A DNA stretch of 64,000 bases. Origin: Posidonia oceanica. Taxonomy: Eukaryota; Streptophyta; Magnoliopsida; Alismatales; Posidoniaceae. Under the pieces are notes generated by a model. That model made no database searches. It was not told the origin of the DNA and worked only from the letters and a program-made list of their open reading frames with translations. Positions 22,730 through 35,000 of this stretch are shown here, one piece after another. The stretch spans positions 101,539,501 to 101,603,500 of the forward strand of contig JAZBRS010000026.1 of assembly GCA_037176725.1 (NCBI GenBank), in the 5' to 3' direction. How positions within the stretch are numbered: the stretch's first letter is position 1; the number at the start of each line of letters is the position of its first letter. Both the position numbers and the translations under genes were made by a program.

Positions 22730-24353
22730 ATTTAATTGCATCTAGCCCCCCTACAGTCTCTCCTAATTACATTTAGGTCCCTACATTGCATTTTTGCATG
22801 CATTTGCATTCCCATATCATGGCACCTTGCATCCTTGCACTCATTCAAGCATCCTCAGCACTTTTGCATGCATGCACCCTGTTCTGCACACCCTTAGGGA
22901 CTATTTGCACTTAGATCCCTACCTTTTCTGGCCCTTGAGCCTTCTAACTTGAAACCTGTATAACTTCTGATCAGACCGTTGGATCTTCGCGACCAAGCTA
23001 CCCGGATTATCCTGGTGGAGCGGACTTTCATGCTGACCAAGGTTATCTCAGATCAGGCCTCAGATCTCCAAGGTAGGTCCATCTGAATCACTGCATGGCA
23101 CTTTGTTACATGTCACTTGCATTATTTTCGCACCGCGTTTTCCGTACATGTAGATTAAGGCTTCCCCTCTTGCCTATCTACTCTACTTCCTCTTTTCGCG
23201 TCTTCTTAGTGTCTTTGGGTTGAGTTTTTCCTTGGATTCACTACTGATCGCGGCCTTCTTCCCCCTTTTCCATGATCCGATTGCACCGCGAGCTTTGGGC
23301 AGCATGCGAGACACATCGTGGGACGGTTTAGTGGGAAACAGTCACAGGATAGTGGTGATCCCTCTACTTGCTTTCTTTCCCCTTTGCAGGTCTCCACACT
23401 TGCATCGCGTGGTCCTTAACCGGTGTTTGTTTTCACACTTACATCGCTTGCCCCTCTTTACTTATTTATTTTCCCCTTTGCATGTTTTCACATCTGCATT
23501 GCGTGGCTTTTACCGATGTCTTGTTTTCACACTTGCATCGCTTGTTTACCGACTTGTTTTATTTCCCCTTTGCATGTTTTCACATCTGCATTGCGTGGCT
23601 TTTACGATGTTTTGTTTCCACACTTGCATCGCTTGTTTTCCGCCCAGGTTTGCTTTCCCCTTTGCTTGTCGCATCCTTGCATTGTGTGGTTTTACCGGTG
23701 CTTTGCTTTATCGCTTGCATTTGCATTAGGGCAGTGATGCTTACTGCCTGGAGTTCTCACGGACCAGGGTTCACCTGGTTCGGAACACAGACAGCGCTGC
23801 TGAGCACTTAGATTGCACGTTTAATTCCTTACACGCATTCTATCACTTAGAACACACATTTGAGCATCTAATTAGGCATTCATGGCACTTTAGGCATTCA
23901 AAGTATGCATTTCGCTGCGTATGCGAGCGTAAGCCTAGAAAGACCGATTCTCGGGCGTGTCGGGGGTGCCTAACACCTTCCCCACATGTAACAGGAGTTC
24001 TTGCCCTTTCTCATGGCCCACAATGACTATATTGCCCTTATCCTAGGCACGAGTCACATCATTGCATTTCATTGCATCCCATTTCATTTGCATTGCATCG
24101 CATTGCATCTTTTGCTTGGTTTTGCGTGTTCATTCACGCATTTCCCTGGTTTTCCTTGTCTCCCGACTTAATAGACACGGGCGACTCTGATTTGTCTTAT
24201 CTTTTCTTTTTCTTGCTCTTTTTTCCTTTTTTTGGTGTTTTCGAGTCAAGTCTTCCTTCTCGGATGCACCCACTAATAGTGAATCTGATTCTGATCGGTG
24301 CACGCGAGCTTTGGCATCGTGCATGGACGATCCGAACATCGGGATTACTACAG

Positions 24354-24371
24354 TGGCGACTTCGCTGGGGA
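24354..24371 (+). other. Primer-binding site of element B (tRNA-Arg)
   Basis: TGGCGACTTCGCTGGGGA begins two bases after the LTR end. It complements the 3' end, including CCA, of plant tRNA-Arg(ACG), with one mismatch at the ninth base. Element D has the corresponding site at 61083. Confidence 0.8.
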
Positions 24372-25821
24372 GATTGCACTCCAGCTTTCGCTTTTGGCTT
24401 TCGCTCGCTTGCATTTTGCATCTTTGTTTGCCTTTTTGCTTTTTGCGCCTTTGCTTTGCTTTGTGCCTTTGCATGCCTTGCCTACTCTTCGCTCTTCTTT
24501 TTCTTTGCGTTTTTCCAGTGTTTTCGAGTCGACTTTTCTCCCCAAATTCACTGCTAAGTGTGACCCCCCCTCTCTCTCTCACAACACGATCGCATTGCGA
24601 GCTATGGCAGCGTGCGAGACCCGTCGTGATCGAGCACAGGAAACGGTCTCAGGACAGCAGAAACCCTGCTGAAGAAATCCAACTCTGGTTTTTCGCTTTG
24701 GCTTTCTGGCCACTTTGATCTTGTATTCTTTGCTTGCCTAGCCTTGACATGCCTTATTTGCTTGCTTTGCACTTACATGCTTTTTTACCTGCTCTGTCTT
24801 TACATTCTTTATTCATTTGCCTATCCTTGCTTTATTTCTTACATTATTTATGCCTAAATACTTGCTTGGCAATAATACCTGCTTTTTGGGTGGTGAATGC
24901 TTTGTTTTACACACTTGCTATGCCACTACACACGCACATGCCTTGTATATATGCCTTTTGACCTGATAAGTGCTTTCCTTTCACTATCATGTCCACAAAC
25001 ACTTGCACATGCCATGCACATGTCTTTTGCTTTGTTGTGTGATTGATTGCATGCCATGACTTCCTGTTTCTCTCCCATTCATGCTTATGCCATGCCTAGG
25101 ATAGTAGAAACATGCTTGCTCCCCTTTGCTTAATCTAAAAGCTACAATAAAGCCAAGCAATAACATCTAAGCACAACTAGAGCCAATAACTTGCAATTTT
25201 CCTCCCTTTTGGTTAAATAAAACGCAAGTAAAACACTTTAAAGCATTTCGCATGTTTGATTCATACTAGAAAGCATGCATCCTCTCTTCTGAGTCCACCC
25301 ACAGTCTGCGAAGGATAGTTCCGGCCTCTTGCCCCACTACTTTGGCATAGCGCAAGTCAGTCGGTCTGTCCTCCCTTGTCTGGGGTCGTGTCAGTGCTAG
25401 TGGAGGGTACCACCCATGCTTCGGCAGGGTCGAGGCCACCAACGCACCACCCCGTTACTACCTGAGCTTTGGCCAAGTTTCAGATGGGGACCCACTTTTT
25501 TCTGACCTAGAGTCTGTCTAAACCCATTACCCATGAGTGCCTCCTAGTAGGTCATCTACTCAGGACATGTATGGTGAGAAAGTGCATATTAAGGCATTCA
25601 TCTGCACATATGCCATTCATGCCACCCCTAATAACTCTTTCTTGCATTTAACCTCTGACACCTTTATCGTTTTTGCAGGTAGGTGTGGGATCCGCTACCC
25701 AGACCCTGAGCGTCCCTCCTCTGTCTCTGAGCTACTCATCGCTTCCGGCAGTAGCTCTCCTTTAGGCCTTGCTTTTTTATCTCTCTCGTCACAGTCTTCC
25801 CTCACTCAGACTCGGTCAGCA
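24372..25821 (+). other. 5' leader of element B
   Basis: About 1.45 kb between primer site and gag with no supported coding region. It matches the leader of element D (61101-62217), including the sequence around TATGCCATGCCTAGGATAGT and the later CCACCCACAGTCTGCGAAGG. Ogre elements of other plants carry an extra ORF here; I see none. Confidence 0.6.
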
Positions 25822-27994
25822 ATGGCCCGGTCTGCCGGTGAGCTCCGCTTTTCTGTTGACTCGGAGGGGTTTACCACTTGGGTCCCTCCAGATTTCACTT
25901 CCACTCACTCTGTGCCCTCTGTGACACCAGGATTCCACCCTCAGGTGTCTGGGGCACCCCAGTTTGCTGTGGGGCATTGGCAGACATGCACCCCTCCGGA
26001 TCCGGTCACCGAGTCCATCTTGATGACCACCCCTCGCGTTCCGGAGGCACCGCTGACCCTTCCGTCCCAGGGTTATGTCGCTCCCGACATCCCTTCTGCT
26101 ACGGCGACCTTTGCCCTAGGTTCCCGACCTCTTGAGTCTGCCCCCCGGCCGGTCCTGCAACTCAGCGTTCCCACTCACGGGTCCCCTGAAGTGCGGTATC
26201 GACACCTGATGGAGCTTGCCCAGACACTGCAGGGCATGGCTCTATCAGTTCGCCCCTCTTGCATTCCTGCTGCCCCTGAGGTTCCTCTACGGCCTGCTTC
26301 TGCACACACTGCACTCCCACCCAAACCATCGCCCTAGCTACACACTACTCCGGTGATGGGGGCACGGCGTCTATCTCCTGCTTCTGCACAGCACTATGCA
26401 CTGCATGCAACTCTGCCACCTAGTGATTAGTCCTTCGGGCAAGTTGGAGCACAGTACCCCACTGGCTCGCTGCCCGGCACCGCGCCTGCACAGTAATTGT
26501 TGCTCCAACACTCTGCACCACGCACTGCACAACATATTGTCTATCCGTCCCCCCTTGCATCAGGTTCAGAACCCAGCATACTTTCTTGCCTACACAGCAC
26601 AACTGCACGGATACACTGGCCATCACGTCGCGCCACCAAGCGACGCAATGGTGGATCCGGAGGAGCACCTCGGTGCAACCTAGACGGCGTATGTGGTCCC
26701 TACCCCTGCTGCACCATCCCCTATGGCAGCCAATCTAGACCCCATCAAGGACAGGATGGACGTTCTGAAGAAAGCACTACGTCTAGTGCAGGGCAAGGAC
26801 CACCAGTCTTACCAGTTTCGCGACCTCTGCCTCTGTCCCGAAGCCGCACTCCCTTCGAAGTTCCGCATCCTGATCTTCGATAAATACAATGGTAGAGGCT
26901 GTCCCATCTCACATCTGAAGGCATACTAGGGGGACCTTGCTTAGCTTCAGGCTGATGAAAGGTTCCTTTTCCGCCTGTTTCAGAAGAGTTTAACCGGCCC
27001 CACGCTCAAGTGGTTCACTTCCCTTGACATGGCTGCGGTTCAGACTTGGACTGATCTTTCTCAGGCCTTCCTTGAGCAGTATGCATTCAACCTCGACTTG
27101 ATCCCCAAGAGGGAGGATCTCGTTGCCATCCGGTAGAGGCCTCAAGAGCCATTCGGGGAGTATGTCAATCGCTGGCGCTCCTTAGCCGTCCAGGTCAAAG
27201 ATAAACCCTCCGAGGAGGATTGTATCGAGATGATCATCAAGGAAGCACAGCCAGCGACTAGGACTCTACTTTGCATTCAGCACAATACTAGCTTTGCATC
27301 GCTGGTTAGGGTTGGCACCCGTGTGGAAAGCTCGCTGCGAAGTGGGCATTTCCCTACACTTTCTGCATTGGCTAGGCAGGCCAACACCTCCAGCAATCGC
27401 TGCAGTAGCAATAACAACAACAACTCCGCTCTTGACTGCTCCGAACAGTGCACTGAAGCATGCACCGATCCTCCCGAAGAGCCTGCCTATGCAGAGAGTC
27501 AGCCAGGCCCTTTTCCCCTAGAGCACGCACCTAATTATGCACCCACTGAGCACACTGCCACCGTCGAGCCCGTGCATCACGTCACACCCGCTCGGCAAGG
27601 ACTCCATCCAGGGCAAAGACGACCTCGTCGGGCTGAGTATGATTACACACCTTTGCCCGCACCACTGAGCGTCATCTTCCCTCAAGTTGAGTCGCTCTTG
27701 AGACTCCCGGCTGTCCGTCCGTCACCAAATCCCCCTCCGTGGTGGCATGATACGGATCAGTTCTACAGTTTCCATCGGGCCACCGGGCACTCGACGGACA
27801 ACTGCCTCACTCTCCGGGATGCCGTTCAGCGGCTGATCGATCGCAGGATCATCAACGTTGACGAGCAGGAGCCAGCACATACACATACACCTGCACTTGC
27901 ACTTGCACACCCTAGTATAGCCGACCCTTCCTCTTCCGAGCCTGCAGGCTTCGCAGTTGCCGGAACCTCGGGGGTCTATACCAGACTTTTCTGA
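25822..27994 (+). pseudogene. Gag of element B, broken
   Basis: This is the capsid (gag) protein of an Ogre-like element. The start at 25822 (MARSAGEL) corresponds to MAQRASG at 62218 in element D. The capsid core is at 26880-27230 with KYNGRGCPISHLKAY, SLTGPTLKWF, SLDM, WTDLSQAFLEQ and FGEYVNRWRS. A degenerate C-terminal zinc-finger region follows at 27760-27860 (FHRATGHSTDNC, then LRDAVQRLIDRR). Stop codons interrupt it at 26335, 26926, 26941 and 27134, and the frame changes around 26340-26690, so it cannot make a full protein. Compared with element D it keeps the Trp codon (RWRS) where D has a stop. Confidence 0.88.
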
Positions 27995-28286
27995 GGCCAG
28001 CTCTGCCCCGATGGTTCCTTCTGATCCCATTGGCGCAATTCCCTTTTTCTGCCTTTCCTGTCTCGTTCGAGAGACGCTCAGAGATGCAACGGCAGCATCG
28101 ACAACAAACCCAGTTGTAGCGTCGTGCAAGTTAGTTCCTCCTCCAACTTTTGCAGCTCCAATGCTCCCCGCACTGCCGTCAGCAGCTCCAGTAGCCCCAG
28201 TGCTCCCCGCACTGCCAACAGTGGACCCCACCGACAGCATCAGCAGCGTAGGAGCGAACCCAGCGCCTCCCTCCCGAGGTTGCTGA

Positions 28287-28295
28287 CAGGTAAGT
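28287..28295 (+). promoter_or_regulatory. Candidate splice donor after gag in element B
   Basis: CAG|GTAAGT is a perfect plant 5' splice site about 290 bases after the gag stop. Ogre elements are known to splice an intron out of their pol region. Here no pol follows, so the site may be a relic. Confidence 0.35.
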
Positions 28296-30462
28296 CTCCC
28301 TTGCCTCTCTTTTGTTTCCTACATTGTCTTTTCTTTTCGTTTTGTTTTGTTTTGTTTTTGTGTTTTCTCGCCTTGCCTGAAAATCATAAAAAGCATAAAA
28401 TCAACAAAACCCATTAAAAAACATGCATCCCTTTCTGCTTCTTGCCTTCATTCCCTCATCCGGACTGATATCCCTAACTATTCGGCGATAGGTCCGTCAA
28501 CCTATCACTTTGCACATTCTTCTGCACATTTATGCCATCCTGCACATATCTATCATCATGCATTCTTCATTTTCTACATATACGTACCATTTTCTTGCAT
28601 CCTGTAAAAGACAAAAGCACCAAAAAAATCAAGAAAATCAAAAAACGTAAAATATTTTCTCGCCTTGCTGCTGGTTTTCCCTTTTTATGTTTTCTTAAAC
28701 CAAAAAACCATAAAAATACAAAACCAATGCAAAAAACCCAAAAACATGCTTGTCCCTTTCCCTTCAAAAAAATACAAAACCCATAAACATTTGTATAATC
28801 GGAAACCTGGCTACGGACAAACAAGCAGCGCCTGGAGAATGTCAAGCAGTGACAATCTCAGGCAAGTCTCACCCGAGCAGCGCCATCTCTTGCATGTGAC
28901 TACAAAGTGAGACTGAGAGCAGAACAGAGCGACTCACGGAGCCCAAAGCTCTCAAAGCGAGATCCACCTTATCAAGAGAGTCCACCGAACATGGAGAGGA
29001 TCGGAGCAGAGCCGAGCATAGCTAGAGGCTGCCTGTACACGTTGTAGAGGCTGAAGGTGTACGCCGATCAGCCGAACTCTTAACGCCTCATCCTGGACCG
29101 CTACCCCAAGAGGGCGAAGACATGCATATCCAAAAGAATAGAGATCATGTGAGCAAAAGAATATGATAACATGATATACATACTGAGCACAAAAAAAAAT
29201 GAAGAAAGAAGTTGAAGAAAGAAGGCGCTCATGAGAGGAGTGACTCGGACGAGCGTCGAAGCCACCTCAGTTATCAACTTCAAGCGCCACACTGGCAAAT
29301 GCACGGGATGCCTTATCAGGAGGACCTGACCCACCCTCCAAGCGCAGCAGCATGCTCCAATCCCCTGTGCAGACAACTTTACCTCCAGGCTAGATGCAAC
29401 TCCAGTCACTCAAGAGGGGAAAAGAAATATCATTCTATGAGCGTCAAAAGCGGTAGTCGGTCCCCGAGGATTTGAAACGGAGGCTGTGAAGCTGCATCCA
29501 ACGCTTTTGCTACCTGCACGCAGCCAAAGGCTATACTCTGCAAAGCCAAGGCCTCATCCCGAGCCAAGAGTGAGAAAGAGAGCCACCGACCACAACACGG
29601 CATGGCGTTGCACGAGGATCGAGACTCCCTGAGTCTGAAAGTGCAGAAGCACCCTCTCGGCACAGCTGCTTTTGAGTCCAAAGCCACCAAAATATGCATG
29701 CTATAATATATTTTTATCTTCTTCCCTTCTCCCTGTTTTCGAAAATCGGAGCCAAGGATGCGCACTTTTGCCTGCCTCGCTTAGAGGCTCCGCGCTTTTC
29801 AAATTTTGCCATCCACCGCGATGGGTTCCCTTTTTCTCTCTGCATCATTCTACATTTCCTTGCATGCAGACTGGCAACCCTAACTGCTCGGCGATGGGTC
29901 TGTCAACCTATCATTTTACATTCGGGCTGATATCCCTAACTATTCGGCGATGGGTCCGTCAACCTATCATCTCCTCCATTCATCTATCCATCCTCGCATT
30001 TCGATGCCACGAGCACTTAGGCTGTCCTCTGGTATCATCCTGATACCAGGGGCATCTTTTTTGTGGCCCTGTGGTATCGTCCCCCTCATTTCATCGAGCT
30101 GATATCCCTAACTATTCGGTGATACGTCCGTTAACTTATCACCCTGCATTTGCATTGTTCCATTGCATTCCCCATCAGCATTGCACTTTGCACGGTGAGC
30201 CCTTACATCCATTCCACTGCATCCCGGCTGGTACCCCTAACTACTTGGCTGACGAACTCGTTAATTTTGTCTCCCTTGTATTTTGATGCCATGGGCGCTT
30301 CGACTGTCCCCTGGTATCGTTCACCGATACCAAGGGCATCTTTTTTACTGCCCCATGGTATCCCATTTCCATCTACATCGGGTTGACATCCCCAACTGTC
30401 GCGGGAGCATCTCTGGACCTTTGTCGCGCCTTCTGGTTCGGTATCCCCACCCCTTTCCACCC

Positions 30463-30790
30463 TCAACGGGCTGATAGCCCTAACTATCCGGCGATGAGTC
30501 CGTCAACTCCTTATTGGGCTAATAGCCCTAACTATCCGGTAATGAGTCCATCAAACCCTCATCGGGCTGATAGCCCTAACTATCCGACGATGAGTCCGTC
30601 AACTCCTTGTTGGGCTGATAGCCCTAACTATCCGGTGATGAGTCCGTCAACCCCTCATCAGGCTGATAGCCCTAACTATCCGATGATGAGTCCATTAATT
30701 CCTTATCGGGCTGATAGCCCTAACTATCCGATGATGAGTCTGTCAACTCCTCAATGAGCCGATACTCCCTAACTATCCGGCGATAGGTCC
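30463..30790 (+). repeat. 48-bp tandem repeats in element B
   Basis: Six to seven copies of a 48-bp unit; CTGATAGCCC starts at 30471 and its next copy starts at 30519. One frame is open through the whole array (30383-30757) and reads a 16-residue repeat with core ADSPNYPxMSPSTP. Confidence 0.88.
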
Positions 30791-30837
30791 GTTAACTTAT
30801 CACCCCTTCATCGTAGTGTAATAGCATTCTATTGCAT

Positions 30838-31475
30838 GGCATTTGCATTTCATCATCACACAGTCATCGCATGCTTGGGACTCGAACCCTTGGTCTGCGT
30901 ATTGCCTAAGGTATCATCCTCGGCACCCGCAAGACTTTCGCAGCTTGCCGGCTTTGGATGATACTTGCAGTAGTGCGCGGCCTTGGGATCGTTTTCTCGG
31001 TTTCGCATGTCCGACATTCCACTGTTTATACTCTGCATTCCACTGCATCTTCATTGCATGACATCAGATAGCTTCGTTGTATCCTCCGTAGAGTCAGTCC
31101 TAGTATTGCATTTCATCATTACACGGACATGGCGTGCTTAGGATCCGAACCCCTGGCTCGTGTATTGCTTAAGGTACCATTCTCAATGCCCACAAGACTT
31201 TCGCAGCTTGCCCGCTTTGGATGATACTCGCAGCAGTTCGCGGCCTCGGAATCATTTTCTCGGTTCCGCATGCCCGGCGTTCCACTGTTTATACTCTGCA
31301 TTTCACTGCATAGTATCGCACGCTTAGGATTCGAATCCCTGATTTGTGTATTGCCTAAGGTACCATCCTCAGCACCTGCAAGACTTTCGCAGCTTGCCGG
31401 CTTTGGATGATACTCGCAGTAATGCGCGGTCCAGGATCATTTTCTTGGTTTCGCGTGCCCCATTGCATAACATTT
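30838..31475 (+). repeat. Three long tandem-like repeats in element B
   Basis: Copies at about 30838-31065, 31105-31310 and 31311-31475 share the order: GCTTGGGACTCGAACCC-like, GTATTGCCTAAGGTA, AAGACTTTCGCAGCTTGCC, GGCTTTGGATGATAC, TTTTCTCGGTTTCGC. Element A has two diverged copies at about 4600-5040. Confidence 0.75.
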
Positions 31476-32046
31476 ACACTCTTATTGCGCTATTACTCCT
31501 CTGTAGTCATCATACCAACTTCCACACTCCATTTCGCAGGCGTTATAGGCCCGTCATCGCATGCACATCCACTGTACCCTTACTTTCAGCATCTCTTTTT
31601 CAGCATCTTTACATTCAGCCTTTTACTTTCAACACTTGCATCGCCTGCGCCTACAACATGAAGCTTGGCAAACGACACCCCCACGCTAGAGCTGTACACC
31701 GCTCTGCGCACTCAAAATCGTCTGGCTTTCCCGAAGTACTGCCCGATGACCACTGCATTGCATTCCCCGCCTTTTCCGCGTGCATGCATCACCCGCTTTC
31801 CCCTAGAGGAGTACAGCACAATGAGCATTAGCGTAGGCATCACATTTGCATCAGCACCCTACACTAGTCTTTGCATTGGCACTACATCCTAGTGTTCGCA
31901 TTCATCTGCATTCGGCGACGAGTCATGAATTTCGGTGCATCCACCGAATAGTGACTCACGTCTACAGCAACATCTGGCTCTCACTGGCATCAGATGGAGT
32001 GTCCTATCATCCCTGAGCAGCGGCCTCGGTCCCCTTGACCTCGCTC

Positions 32047-32059
32047 AGGGAGGGGCATC
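32047..32059 (+). other. Polypurine tract of element B
   Basis: AGGGAGGGGCATC directly before the 3' LTR, identical to the tract of element A. Confidence 0.75.
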
Positions 32060-35000
32060 TGTTGACACCCTATTTTGACAGGCTAAATTAGTGGATCTCT
32101 CTCTAGTGGCTTCAAAACATGACTTAGAAAACCCTCACCCAAAATTAGGAAAATTAAGAAGTTTAGAACCTTGAAATCAAACCCAAAACCTTAGCCTTTT
32201 TTAACCTAGGAAAACCTACACAAAACTTAGGAAAATCCATCCACAAAATCCTAGGTCAAACCCTAGAAACCCTAGGTCACACACTCACACAAAACCTCCT
32301 TCCAAACCCAAGCCTTTCTCCTTCTTTCTTTTCTGATTATCCTTTCCTCTCTCCTGATTATTCTTTTCTCTCTCCTCTTTATCCTCCTTCTCTTTCTCCT
32401 TCTTTTCCTCTCTTTCTCTCTTCTTTTCTTGCTCTCCAATGGCCCCACCCCATTCTTGCTCCACCCCACATATTCTCCTTTCTTCCCTTTATTTTACCTT
32501 TATTTTATTTTATTTTATTTTATCCTATGTTATTTGATCTTTAATTTCTTTCTTTCCCTTTCTTTCATTCTTTCTTTCTCCCCTCCTTTCTTTCTTTCTT
32601 TCCTTCTTTCTTTCTTTCTTTCTTTTCCTTTTTCCACATTAAACCCTAAACCCTAAACCTTAAACCTAAAACCCATTAAACCCTAAACCCTAAACCCTAA
32701 CAACCAAAATCCTAATCAACAAACCCTAAACCCTAATCAAAACCCTAAACCCTAATCAAGACCCTAAAAAAAAAAACCTAATCAAGACCCTAAAAACTTA
32801 AAACCCTAAACCCTAAATCTAATCCATGCAAATTTAAATCACAATTACAACCCAATTAAATCCAATCAAAACCCCAAGCCCACTTAAAATGCAAAGCCCA
32901 TCTTTAAACCTAATTAAAAATTAAAACCAATTTGAATTTAACAATTAAAGTCAAAACCCACTTAAACAAATCAAAACTCATTTAAATTTAAAACCAACTA
33001 AAGTTGAAACACATCCAAACTCATTAAAAAAATAAACTAAACCCCAAACCCCATTTTAAAACCCTAAAACCCATTTCTAAACCCAATCCCCAAACCACTC
33101 ACTAAACCTAGGTAGAAATCAAATCCAAGTCCATTATCACTCACATCAAACCCACTTCTCCTTCTCCCCCCCATTCTTTTTCTTTTTCATTTTTCAACCC
33201 ATTAAGCCAAGCCCATTACCCTCCTTTTTATTTCTTATTTCTTTTTCCAGCCCACAACCCAACTTCTTCCTTCTCTTCTTCTTCTCTCTTCCTCCTCCTC
33301 TCACAGCCAGCAAACGACAGCCTCCCCCCTCCTTTTTTTCAAACCTCACCTGACACCACCAAAACTTCCAACCTCCACACCCATGCCCTGTGGCCGAAGA
33401 CCAAGACCACCATCACCTCCATGCCCTGCCATTGGTGGCAGAAGACCAAGGCTTTCATCCCGACTGTCCTCACTCACACACACAGAGAAGGGAGAGAGAA
33501 CAAAACCAAAAATCCACCCCAGAACGACCAAGGACACACACTCACACTCCCAGAATTCCCACCAAGAGAGACACCCAATTCCAGAGCAAAAAACCACCCA
33601 TAAATCCTCCTCCAAACGCCCATTTTTCCTCACACCTCACAGAGCCTCTTCAACTCGATAATTCACTTCAGACAGCCACCCTCAAGCTCCCAGACCTCCA
33701 CGACCTTCACGGCCAATCACCCACGATCCCAGAGGGTGTGAGCATCGCCTGAGAGAGCCACCACAGCCCCGGAGAGACCCACATTTCCAGAACTGACCCA
33801 AAAAACCATTTTCCTCCTCCAGGCTGCACAGCTCGCTTCTAGGCGCACCCAAACCTTCCTCGGAGTTCCAGCAACACCTCCGGATCACGCCTATAGCTTG
33901 CCAACCCTCTGCGCACCGCTGCAACCTCCACCCGGACAGCCGAACCCACCTAGGGTCGGTAGCCCACTCCGGCCGCCCACGCAGGTAATGCACCATACCC
34001 TTAGCTTAGTTTAGGTTCCCTCTTGCTTTTCCACCTCTCCCCCACACTTTCCACGCTGCGCGCTGCCCGTTCAATCTTGCTGGAGTCGTCGTCTTCTCCG
34101 GCAACGTCGCCGGAGAAGAAAGGTCATAGTAGCTCTCCTCGGCCTGGAACAGCCTCGCCGGACCTCCGCACGCCTCCGCTGTGCCTCCGCCTCCTCCTCC
34201 GCTTGGCCTAGGGCCACCGAACCTCCCTCCTCCCTTCTTCTCCTCTTCTTCTTCCTCTACCATTTTTCTTTTCTTATTGTTATTGTAGCACATGCATGCA
34301 TGCCATTTTATTTCTTTCGTTTCATTCACATTGCATTAAAATCCATTAGTTTTTCATTTTTGCTTTCAAGTCCTTCATGCATTATTCAGTGCCTTTGCTT
34401 TTGTTTTTTTTTCTTTGCATAAACTACAGCATCTTTTCTTATTTGCTTTCAGATCCAATGTTTGTACAGCATCATTTAATTCAACTGTTTTTTATCTTAG
34501 TGTATTGCATTAAACTGCTACCACCATTTTTATTTACGTTCAAGTCCTTCTGTCTGTTACAGCCTTTGCTTTTCATTTTTTTTTGTCTTCATGCATTGTT
34601 TAAAACACCAGCATTTTACTTTATTTACATCCAGGTCCATTCATAGCATACATTTTGTTTTATTCATTGCATTTGACCCCCTGGCTTTTAAAATAATCGC
34701 ATCCAGGTCCTTGAGTTTGCATTTGCATTGCATATAGGTCCCCAGGTTTGCATTTGCATTGCAACTAGGCCCCTGAGTTTGCAATTGCATTTCATACAGG
34801 TCCCTGAGTTTGCATTTGCATTTCATACAGGTCCCTGAGTTTGCATTTGCATTTCATACAGGCCCCTGAGTTTGCATTTGCATTTCATACAGGTCCCTAA
34901 GTTTGCATTTGCATTGCATCTAGGCCCCCGAGTTTGCATTTGCATTGCATATGGGCCCCTAGGTTTGCATTTAATTGCATCTAGCCCCCCTACAGTCTCT

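Larger units (their letters stand above)
19472..24352 (+). mobile_element. 5' LTR of element B (4.9 kb)
   Basis: It starts TGTAGACACTCC and ends GGGATTACTACA. In order it holds a polypyrimidine zone, CCCTAAA arrays (20049-20112), a SINE insertion (20223-20445) with a flanking duplication, a C-rich region (21000-22000), a 31-bp tandem array (22434-22729), and the lineage core with GTGCCTAACACCTTCCCC near 23967. The SINE and the extra duplicated segment explain most of the 347-bp length excess over the 3' LTR. Many open frames of 60-170 codons occur on both strands, but their counterparts in the 3' LTR are variable and none resembles a known protein. Confidence 0.92.
28296..32046 (+). mobile_element. 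3' non-coding region of element B
   Basis: About 3.75 kb without a recognisable domain. From 28583 on it is collinear with element A (2081-5491). It holds GGTATC hairpins (about 30000-30370), 48-bp tandem repeats (30463-30790) and three copies of a longer unit (about 30838-31475). It ends in the polypurine tract at 32047-32059. Confidence 0.75.

Noticed and set aside
23220..23811. Overlapping open frames of 104-169 codons in three frames within the LTR of element B
   Set aside because: They come from repeated TTTGCATGTTTTCACATC-like units, overlap in several frames and resemble no protein.
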